Shown: positions 28,381 to 36,087 of the stretch, piece by piece
How the letters are laid out: each line of letters opens with the position of its first letter
How positions within the stretch are numbered: the stretch's first letter is position 1
NCBI RefSeq assembly: GCF_000372725.1
Contig: NW_005198237.1
Coordinates: forward strand, 5,757-45,080
Reading direction: 5' to 3'
DNA: 39,324 nucleotides
DNA from: Emiliania huxleyi CCMP1516
Lineage: Eukaryota > Haptophyta > Isochrysidales > Noelaerhabdaceae
Notes under the pieces: generated by a model
The model's input: only the letters and a program-made list of their open reading frames with translations
Databases searched by the model: none
What the model was told of the DNA's origin: nothing
Program-made: the position numbers and the translations under genes

Positions 28381-29320
28381 ATGTCGCTCTGTGCTGTCCT
28401 CGGCGTCAGTGCCCTGCCCCCTACGCTGGACTACACGCCAGTGCTTCGCGCGCTCCGGAAGCCGCCTGACACTGTGGCAGTGATGGTGCGGCTGCTGCAG
28501 CGTGACGACGCCCCGCTCTCAGACACGGAGCTACGCGAGTACTCTGAGCAGCTCCGTCTGGCCGGCGCGTCGGCTATTGTGCTCAAGGGCGACGCGAGAG
28601 CGCTAGATGTGCTCCTTGAGGAGCAGGCCGGCTCGGCAGGTGAGTACCCAGGCCCATGCCCAGTGCTCTTTGAAGCAGCAGGGAGCTCCGGCGTTGCCGG
28701 CTGCCGCGCTCAGGCCCTCGTGGCGCGTAGCGGCACTGTCGCCGCGGGTGCGGCGGAAGCCAGCTCGCTGCCACTGGTTCCCTTGGCAGCGACTGCGGCA
28801 GAGCTGCAGGAGGCTCTCGCGACGCCATCGCCGCTGATCCTCTCCTCTGCAGCGGCATGGGCCGAGCTCCCTGCTCCCGGGGCGAGTGATGGTGCCCGCG
28901 CAGACGCTGCCGCCGGCGAGGCCGAGGGGTCGCGGGTCGTGGCGGAGCTTGGGGAGGCGCACCTCGCGCTGCCAGCCGCCCCGCGCGCCTCGCCTCACTG
29001 CTCGCCCTCGCTGACCGACTCAGGGAGAGGCGGGCTCCGGCGAGCGCGCGAGGGAGCTGCGCGGCGCGGGCTGTGCCGGCGTCGTAATCGACTTCGACCC
29101 GCGCTCGTCGCTATGCGGGCCCGAGGGCGTGCTCCGCCCCCTGCTCTCCAAGCGGAGCAGCGCCTTTGGCTCGCTCGGGCTCTCGCTCGGGATGGGCATG
29201 AGCGCAACCGTGGCGTCCGACTCGTACTGGATCACAAAGCAGATGAAGGAGGCGAAGGCCAGCCAGCGGCGGGCCGCCCTCTCCTCTGGCAAGCCACCTT
29301 CCGGATTCGGCGAGTCCTGA
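28381..29320 (+). CDS. Unknown protein, possibly a degenerate TIM-barrel (IGPS-like) protein
   Basis: Not securely recognised. Two exons, 28381-28956 and 29024-29320 (290 aa), joined by a 67-nt GC-AG intron. It begins MSLCAVLGVSALPPTLDYTP. Alternating helix and strand character follows: DTVAVMVRLLQRDDAPLSD, EYSEQLRLAGASAIVLKGDA, CPVLFEAAGSSGVAGCRAQA, LPLVPLAATAAELQEAL, PLILSSAA, and after the intron GAGCAGVVIDFDPRSS. The GA-x-A-x-x-L-x-x-x-x near a helix and the VE/T-x-x-EL-type stretch recall indole-3-glycerol-phosphate-synthase barrels, but catalytic residues cannot be matched. The C-terminus (FGSLGLSLGMGMSATVASDS) is Gly/Ser-rich. A 10-bp inverted repeat (CGACATATAC/GTATATGTCG) overlaps the start codon. 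It could be a plastid-associated scaffold. Confidence 0.5.
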
Positions 29321-29461
29321 GAGCGTGCGCGTGGTACATATTAAACGAAGAGAAACACTTTCGGGCAGTACCCCCTTGTGGATTCCGGCATGCCTGCTAA
29401 GTGCTATCTCCTCTATTAAACGATGAAACTTTCGCAGTACCCTTGGATTCCGGCATGCCTG

Positions 29462-30322
29462 CTATCTCCTCTCGTGCCCCGCCGGCATGCCCGCCGGTAG
29501 CTTCTCAAAGACGGCGCGGTAGACAGGCCGCTGCAGCTCGGCACAGGACCGCTCGCGCTCGGTGCTCACGCAGGCGAGCGGCTTCGGCTTCGGAGCCGCC
29601 CAATCGCCCGCGTCCTCACGAGCATCGCGGAGCGTCCCTGCCGCCGCCTGCCGGATGGTGTCTCGCGCGTCCTGCGCGAGGTCGAGCACATCCGTCTGGA
29701 AGAAAAGCCAGCCGCCCGGCTCGAGGTGGCGCGCGATCGTCTCGACCAGCTCCGGCTGCACGACGCGCCGCTTCTTGTGCCGCGCCTTGAACCATGGGTC
29801 CGGGAACTGGATCGAGACCGACTGCAACGGGCCGCAGCGCGACGCGCGCAAGAGCACCGCCTCGAGGTTCACATTCGCGTTGCACGGAAGGAAGGCTGCG
29901 TTGGCAACGCCGAGGCGCCGTGCATCCTCCGCCGCCGCCTCGGCGAGCGCAGAACGAATCTCGAGGCCGAGTACGTTTGCCGACCCGCTCGACTCCGCGG
30001 CGAGGTCGAGGCAAAAGAGGCCCCGGGCACAGCCGATATCGACGTGCAGAGGTAGGTCGGGCTGCGTGAACGCGCCCTCCTCTGGCCATCGCTCCGGAAG
30101 ATCGAGCGGCTGCATGTGCACATCCTTGAGGGGATTCACGTGGTGTCGGATCTTCTTCTTCTTGCCCAGCGAGCGGCCGCCCTGGTGCTGCCCGAAGCGC
30201 GACCGCGTCGCGCCAGCCGTCGGCGATATGCTTGGAGAGTCGGGCGCACAGAGCAGCGGGCACCCGCGCGGCCGGCAAAAGAGCGGACAGAGCAGCGCGA
30301 GAGATCGGGCGGAGGCGCGCAT
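29462..30322 (-). CDS. trmB: tRNA (guanine-N7)-methyltransferase, TrmB type, probably organellar
   Basis: SAM-dependent enzyme making m7G46 in tRNA. The single-exon frame is 286 aa from the ATG at 30322. Seen: an N-terminal extension of about 60 residues rich in Arg/Ser/Pro with few acids (MRASARSLALLCPLFCRPRG), compatible with plastid or mitochondrial targeting; the SAM-binding motif LHVDIGCARGLFCLDLA; NVLGLEIRSALAEAA; the family signature VSIQFPDPWFKARHKKRR, with the R-H-x-K-R-R tRNA-binding run; GGWLFFQTDVLDLAQD; and the closing PVYRAVFEKL. The second Gly of the usual DIGCG motif is Ala. It is single-subunit bacterial type, not the eukaryotic cytosolic TRM8/TRM82 pair, which supports an organellar role (inference). 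Confidence 0.9.
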   Translation of the reverse strand: MRASARSLALLCPLFCRPRGCPLLCAPDSPSISPTAGATRSRFGQHQGGRSLGKKKKIRHHVNPLKDVHMQPLDLPERWPEEGAFTQPDLPLHVDIGCARGLFCLDLAAESSGSANVLGLEIRSALAEAAAEDARRLGVANAAFLPCNANVNLEAVLLRASRCGPLQSVSIQFPDPWFKARHKKRRVVQPELVETIARHLEPGGWLFFQTDVLDLAQDARDTIRQAAAGTLRDAREDAGDWAAPKPKPLACVSTERERSCAELQRPVYRAVFEKLPAGMPAGHERR

Positions 30323-30411
30323 CTTGAAGCGTGTGAGGGTGGGGTCGCGGGGTGTCTCCGCGGTTAGGCGTGTGATGCCACCCTGGGAAAAAGAAGCCCG
30401 AACAGCCCGTC

Positions 30412-30813
30412 GTGCCGTCCTCCCTCCCTTGCATGACAGGGCGGGATATGCTCGCAGTGGGAGTCAGAAATGTGGTCCTTGCGCGAGGAATGCTCGATAA
30501 ACTCGAGGGACCAAAATACGCGGAGAGGAGAGCGGAGTTACGCAGAAAGGCGAGAGAAGCAGCGAGAGCAAGAGATCGGCAGACGACAGCGGCGTCTCAG
30601 AACGAGGCCGAGGAGAGCGATGAGTCAGGGGAAGAGACAGCAGGAGAGAGAACGACGAGAGTGAGAAGAATGCGAGGTGGCATGAAGGTCGCTGCAAGAA
30701 TTGGTGATAAACTGCGGAGAGAGATAGGAAGTGGTAGACGCCCCAGGGTGCGCGCGCCCGACGCGGCGGAGGGTGAAAGAGTCATTACGATGCCCAGTCC
30801 TGACACCGTGTAG
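30412..30813 (+). pseudogene. Mobile-element ORF module, copy 2
   Basis: A 133-aa frame homologous to the minus-strand ORF at 27837-28307: GVRNVVLARGMLDKLEGPKY, RRAELRRKAREAARARDRQ, RTTRVRRMRGGMKVAARIGD, LRREIGSGRRPRV. Upstream, GTGCCGTCCTCCCTCCC (30411-30427) matches the body of the (TTTC)n-tailed repeat, suggesting nested or rearranged insertions. The frame is intact over the conserved part, so purifying selection or a recent insertion is possible. Confidence 0.5.
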
Positions 30814-30989
30814 CCGTCCGTACTTTTCGCGACTATGCAAGTTTTGCTTTTAGCTTTTGGGAGAAACTAGACTTGGCCGGCGCCATGTGGCGCCGGGCCC
30901 GCCCTCCAGGCGTGGCGCGTCTAGTGCCAGCGACGCAAACGGCACACAAGTGTTTGCGACGAATGGACGCCGATCGTTGAAAATGCCAC

Positions 30990-31070
30990 GTTCGGATCGC
31001 TTCGCTTCTCATCGCAATCCCCCGTCAGCAGTGCTCCTTCCTCCGGGAATGTACGTAAGAGCTACCTACA
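30990..31070 (+). repeat. Dispersed repeat copy E
   Basis: CCACGTTCGGATCGCT (shared exactly with copy A upstream of 6631), then a diverged core CATCGCAATCCCCCGTCAGC at about 31010-31029, then GGGAATGTACGTAAGAGC (shared with copy B). It thus links the two sub-types. Confidence 0.75.
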
Positions 31071-31238
31071 CTGCTACATACACTGAAAATAGCAACCACT
31101 CACACACGCCTCTAACTAACTAACTGGCTCAGTTGAAGAGGCCGCTCCCACAGCTCCCACACCTGTCTCTCTGGTACACAATCAATATTGGAAGCGTTGT
31201 GAATTGTGGACCATTGGCCTCCTAAAAATCTCTCTCTC

Positions 31239-32187
31239 TCAACTCTCTCTCCGTAAGACTTCGGAGAAGGCAAGCCGTGAAGTTGTCAACCGTCTCGGCG
31301 TCGACAACAACTGGAACTCGAACCAGTCGTGCTGCGGGAACGGCCACCCCTCTGATTGCTCTGACAGGCACGCCTTGCGCACCTCGCCATGGATCCGCGG
31401 CAGAAGCCAATCCTGCAACCCTTTTAGGAAAGAGAGGAGGAAGGCGCATACCAAAACTGCTCCCATCAGTAGCTCCGTGCGTTGCCTTTCACTGTGTAGG
31501 AGTTGTTGCAGCTTCTCGATCTTTGAAGACTTGCTTTGTCCTGGTGGTGCAGCAACATTTCCTGCCTCCAAATGTAGTCTAATACGTCATCGCACCTACC
31601 TCCGCCATGAGGACGGCCTTGTGCGAGCGCTGTCGTTGAGAACGAAGCGGCCGAAGTGTTTTGTTGCCTTCAAGACTGTATGCTGACGAATTAGCAGGTC
31701 TTTGATCGGCTTCAAATCGTCCGTTTTGACGCCGCTCGCGAATGTTGGTACGGGCGAGGTCGAGTGTCTCGGTCATGGTTTTGAAGAGGGAAGTCGTGCG
31801 TCCCGCCTCGAGCTACAGATCCCGGCCGGTCACATTCGTGTACGTGTCTCGCTGATACGCAAGGTACTGTCCAGTTGTGGGGAAGTCGGAGCGGCTCCTC
31901 AGAATGCGCATGCCGAGGATCGAGTCTGACTCAAAGCGCACGGGGTTGGTGCCGCCGACCGTCGGGAGGAAGCCGAGGAGTGCCAGGAGGATCCAGAGGG
32001 CGCCGACGGTGCCGATCCCGCCGCAGAGAGTGGCGATTGAGGCCAGGCTGTGCGCGTGGGCCGCTCGGGCCCGGTCCTGCGGCGGGCGACCGGGCGCCGC
32101 ACGGCTGGCCCCGTCGGCCGAACGGCGCCGCCAAGCGGCCGGGCGCTTCGGGTTGGGCCCGCCGGCCGGCCGGGCGCCGGCTGGCAT
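31239..32187 (-). CDS. Possible multi-exon membrane protein, structure uncertain
   Basis: Not recognised. Three coding-like blocks on the minus strand: 32187-31813 (a hydrophobic segment, TVGALWILLALLGFLPTVGG, then VRFESDSILGMRI), about 31780-31600 (MTETLDLARTNIRER), and 31571-31239 (KSSKIEKLQQLLHSERQRTE then LLMGAVLVCAFLLSFLKGL, a coiled-coil/TM pair). A GTAGGT donor after the middle block at about 31598 and nearby AG acceptors make splicing plausible, but I cannot fix exact junctions or the start. The last block resembles a tail-anchored protein. It could also be two small genes. Confidence 0.3.
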
Positions 32188-32265
32188 GGTCGGCCGGGCC
32201 CCCGGGATGCAGGGGCGGGCTCGCGGCGGAGGGTCGCCAAATCGAGCAAATCGAACTACCGTGCC

Positions 32266-33014
32266 GGCTAACCTCGGAATGTAAGCGCACTATGGCTGTG
32301 CTGTCTCCTAGACAGCCATCTTACCTAAGGATGGCTGAGCTAGCTACAGTGCAGCCACATCCTTCAGCCCGATGGCTGCAACACACACACGGCAGCCATC
32401 CTTAGTAGACATGGCTGGAGACGCACTACCGCAGCCACACCGCCCGCCTCGAGGTGAGCCCTCTTGGCTGAGCTGGCTACATCGCAGCCATCTTGGGTAA
32501 GATGGCTGGGGGACAGCCATTTCAGCCATTTCAGCCATCTACTATGGCTGGGGCACAGAGATTGCAGCCATCCTCCAGAGCCATGGTTGGTGATAATTCG
32601 ATGGCAGCCAATGGCAGCCGTCCCGCGAGGCCGGGGGCGGCAAGCGCGCAGCCATTTGTGCGTGTGGCGGGGGCGGCGGACGGCTGCCATCGAATTATCA
32701 CCAGCCATGCTCCGGAGGATGGCTGCACTGACTGTGTGCCCCAGCCATAGTAGATGGCTGAAATGTCTGTCCCCCAGCCATCTTACCCAAGATGGCTGCG
32801 ATATAGCCAGCTCAGCCATGAGGGCCCGCCCCGGGGCGTGCGGTATGGCTGCAGCAGCGAGCTTCCAGCCAACCCTACTCAGGATGGCTGCCCTGTGTGT
32901 ATTGCAGCCATCGGCCTGGAGGCTATGGCTGCACTGCAGCTAGCTCAGCCATCCTTAGGTAAGATGGATGTGTAGGAGACAGCAAGCCAAGTGCGCTTAC
33001 ATTCCGAGGTTAGC
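32266..33014. mobile_element. 749-bp foldback element of CAGCCAT/ATGGCTG units with 10-bp target duplication
   Basis: Perfect direct repeats CTACCGTGCC flank it at 32256-32265 and 33015-33024. The outermost ends are inverted and identical for at least 20 bp (GCTAACCTCGGAATGTAAGC at the left; its complement ends at 33014). Inversion continues, with gaps, towards a GC-rich centre near 32640, so nearly the whole element can fold on itself. Within it I count about 12 ATGGCTG and 14 CAGCCAT heptamers in alternation, making many small nested stem-loops. The open frames crossing it (MAELATSQPSWVRWLGD-like on both strands) are produced by the repeat. A 10-bp duplication suggests a Mutator/foldback type. 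Confidence 0.88.
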
Positions 33015-33024
33015 CTACCGTGCC

Positions 33025-33716
33025 TGGCTCCGCGTTGCTACTTTCATTGTTAGGGAAGGGAGAGCCGGGTGTGTTGAGCACTGGAGCACTGGATAGGGTC
33101 GATTCTGCATGGTACGGGACCCCTCGACCGTCTCGCCCCCCCTCGCTGGTGTGCTCATCGGGGGGGGTCATAACAAACACGGTACAGGATCGAGGTGCAC
33201 GCTGCAGAAGCAGTGTCGTCCCCCCTCTCCCTCATCTCACACTGAGACGTCGGCGGCGATGGCGGTGTGACCGATCGAGCTACAAGAGGAGCTGCTTGTT
33301 CAGCAGGATCCGGGTGTGTGGGCCGAGCAGCAGTTCTTCACTTCCTCAATGGGTGAGCATCAGACCTCGGGCGGGTCTTCCCTTTCACCCATCGGCTCAT
33401 GTGGATGTGTTCTCTAGGCCCCTAAAGGCCCCACGCGCAGTTTGTGTCGTCTTGAGAGCTGGATCGTGATCGGTCGGCAATATCACAGTGGCGCCGCCGC
33501 ACGCCGAGCCCGAGAGGAGAACACACCCCCACATGTAATCTCAGCTTTAGTGTTTAGAGGGCATTCATTCATACGTTGCAATGACACAAACTCTCTCCGC
33601 TTCTCTCAGTGCCCGCAACTCTAGCTTCAGCTACTAGCTGGGGATATAGTGTACGAACCTTCACGCGTTCTTGCCTGCTGGAAGCGCGCTCAGTGAAACA
33701 GATTCTCTCTACTCGC
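33025..33716. other. Intergenic, no gene supported
   Basis: Mixed-composition sequence. A 149-codon plus frame at 33020-33469 overlaps the target duplication and lacks any recognisable motif, so it is not called. Confidence 0.35.
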
Positions 33717-34406
33717 CTATCGATCTGCAGATGCCGCCTCGCGCTCCTCCAGGCCTGCCTTGCACAGGCCCGCGATCGCTGAATCGAGGCCCCCACTTGA
33801 CAGGTTCCGCGTAAACCGCTTCGAGCTGGCGCCGCCGCACAGCTCCGTGACAGCACCGTCCCGATCGGCTGCAATGCTCCATCCCGCCGCTCCACCCGGC
33901 CGGTTTGGGCCGAGCGAGACTGGCGAGGTGGGGGCCCGAGCTGCCTCGGAGCCCTCGGGCCTCGGCGAGACCGCCGCAGAGAGTGAGCGGTAGAGAGGAG
34001 AGCCAATCTCGTGGGCGAAGCGGCGGGTGAAGGATCCCAGGGACATGTCGATACGAGACAGCGACGGCTCAGAGCCGCAGGATGCCGAGCTTGAATACTC
34101 TGCACTTCTGACCAGGGTGCTCAGCGGGCTCGGCAGCGTGTGACCCAATGTCGAGACACCCGGCGAGGATGATGCCGAGAGCGAGCGGAGCAGCGGTGAC
34201 CCAATGTCGCAGCCATGGCGCAGAAAGAAGGTCCCGAGTGTCGTGTCCACATAAGCCAGCATCGGGGAACGCGGGCTGCTGAGCAACGATTGCGGCGTGC
34301 TCTCCGAGCGAGAGCACGCGCCTGACGGGGTGCTCCACTCCGAACCAGAAGTCCCCGGGCTGCCTGTTGTCAAGCTAGTCGTTGAGCTCGGGGCCGAGCA
34401 AGCCAT
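33717..34406 (-). CDS. Ser-rich protein with an internal duplicated motif, unknown function
   Basis: Not recognised. The frame is 229 aa from the ATG at 34406 (MACSAPSSTTSLTTGSPGTS). It is Ser/Pro-rich and probably disordered, with a duplicated block: TLGTFFLRHGCDIGSPLLRS and SLGSFTRRFAHEIGSPLYRS, each followed by LSA-x-x-SP. The repeat is conserved at protein level while its DNA differs, which argues for real coding. Many SP/TP sites could be kinase targets. The C-terminal part (GGASSKRFTRNLSSGGLDS) may be spliced. It is divergent from the ARL13-like gene, 263 bp away. Confidence 0.5.
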   Translation of the reverse strand: MACSAPSSTTSLTTGSPGTSGSEWSTPSGACSRSESTPQSLLSSPRSPMLAYVDTTLGTFFLRHGCDIGSPLLRSLSASSSPGVSTLGHTLPSPLSTLVRSAEYSSSASCGSEPSLSRIDMSLGSFTRRFAHEIGSPLYRSLSAAVSPRPEGSEAARAPTSPVSLGPNRPGGAAGWSIAADRDGAVTELCGGASSKRFTRNLSSGGLDSAIAGLCKAGLEEREAASADR

Positions 34407-34669
34407 CGTCGCACAGTCGTTCGAAGAAGTCCCTGGGCTGCTGCCTGGTGTTGAGCTGTCCTAGCTCTCACAGTCCTAGCTCTCACAGTCAAAAGTTGTA
34501 GCTCAGTGCGACGAACCAGCGGGCTCGACGCGAGCTGTGGTACTTTCGGTGAACCAGCGCAATTAAAAAGAGAAAAATGTTATAATTTGTCGTGCAACAA
34601 TACGCCTTCTGGACACCCAGACCAAAGAAAAGGGTTTTTTGAGTTTTTGACGGTTACATCGTCGCAGTC

Positions 34670-35845
34670 ATGGGTGCGGCCACCAGCTACCAGCCCCACC
34701 GGGTGCTGCTGCTCGGTATCGACGGCTCTGGCAAGAGCTCTATCGCTGCGCGCGTGTGCGGCGAGGACGTGCGCACGACGCTGCCCTCTCGTGGCGTCGC
34801 TTCACGCTCTGTCGCCGTCGGCGGAACCCCTCTTGAGCTTGTCGATGTCGGTGGTGCAAAGGACTTGCGGCAGTACTGGGCCAGCTACGCCGGCGGACGG
34901 AGCGCGGGCGCGGGTGAGGCGCAGCTCGCGGGGCGCATTCCGCCGCTGCTGCGCGGCGTCACCATCCTCTACGTGATTGATGCCTGTGACCGGCGACGGC
35001 TCCTCGAGGCGGCGCGGGAATTGCAGGAGCAACGCGCGATAGCACTTCCGTGACGCCTCCGAGACACGATCGACACTCTTCCAGGCACTCTTCAGACCCT
35101 GTTGACCTCGCGTGCTGCAGGCCGTGCTGGACAACCCGGTGTTCGGCGGTGCGCCCCTGCTCGTGGTCGCAAATAAGCAAGATCGGGCCAGCGCGGCGCC
35201 CGCGCCCGAAATCGAGGCAGCTCTCTACCTCAACACAGTCCGCGATCGCCACTGCCAGTGCATCGGTGTCTCGGCACTCCGCGGAGACGGCCTGGCCCAG
35301 GTCCGCCCACACTCTCAAGCCTATCCCTAGTGGCCCACATGTCATATCCCTGCCCTCTTCCCAACGGCCAGGCACTCGAGTGGTGCGCCGCATCCTCCCG
35401 GCGCGCAGAGCAGGGCGATGCGCCCACATCGGCGGAGGACCCCCCTTCCCTCGGCGCGCGCTTCCGGAAGGCGCTTCCCTTTGCAAAAGGCGCCGCGGAC
35501 GACGACGACGGACATGATGGGCGACCGAAGCGGGCAGTGGCGGGCGAGCAAGGCGGGAACAGGGACGGAAGTGAGGGTGGTGGAGCGACGGCAGTAGAAC
35601 ACCCTGAGGCTGAGCAGGCGGACGACACGCGTGCGGCCCAGGCGACACGGCGGCAACGGCGGCGGCAGGGCAGCCTGGACGTGGGAGAAGAGCCGAGGGT
35701 GGATGCGGACCAAGGCACGCCCGAGAAGCCGGTCGCGGACGCGGTCAAAGCACAGGCGGTGCACAGCGAAGCAGAGGCGGCGCAGGCCGCGAAGGCCCGA
35801 CGCGACGAGCGGCGACGGAGAGCCACCGGGTCAGATTCCCGCTGA
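34670..35845 (+). CDS. ARL13: ARL13-like small GTPase with a charged C-terminal tail
   Basis: ARF-family GTPase, probably ciliary. Exons 34670-35035, 35121-35300 and 35372-35845 give 339 aa; intron 1 appears GC-AG (35036-35120, donor position within a few bases), intron 2 is GT-AG. Seen: MGAATS at the N-terminus, fitting N-myristoylation; P-loop LLLGIDGSGKSS; a switch II DVGGAKDLRQYW in which the usual catalytic Gln after GG is Ala; LYVIDACDRRRLLEAAREL; the guanine motif LLVVANKQD; and CIGVSALRGDGLAQ. ARL13 proteins also lack that Gln and carry a long C-terminal extension, which is why I prefer ARL13 over ARL3 or ARL2. The tail (about 150 residues) is Glu/Ala/Arg-rich and helical (AKAQAVHSEAEAAQ-like), without a proline-rich cilia motif I can verify. 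Confidence 0.7.
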
Positions 35846-36087
35846 GAGAGCCTGAGGCGAGCACTTTCTCCACTTCCCCTATATATGAGCTAGCCGCGGC
35901 TCTATTTATACTTTAGACTAAAAGTCACGCGGGAGTCTCGCGTGTGTCCACACTTTTCGTACTGCGTATTTACACTTTTTTCGGCATCAGATGCGCCCCG
36001 TATCTCTCTCACAGAGAGACATGTCTCGCTCAGCGCACTCCCGGGACGCACGTCACAGCGGTGAACCGCACACTCTCAGCATAGGGC

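Noticed and set aside
32464..32943. Overlapping open frames of MAELATSQPSW type on both strands
   Set aside because: They arise from the CAGCCAT/ATGGCTG lattice of the foldback element and appear on both strands, so they are not genes.
32266..33014. Reading the CAGCCAT array as a CRISPR or as YY1 sites
   Set aside because: Spacing is irregular, both orientations alternate, there are no unique spacers of constant length, and the host is a eukaryote; similarity to the YY1 core rests on few bases.
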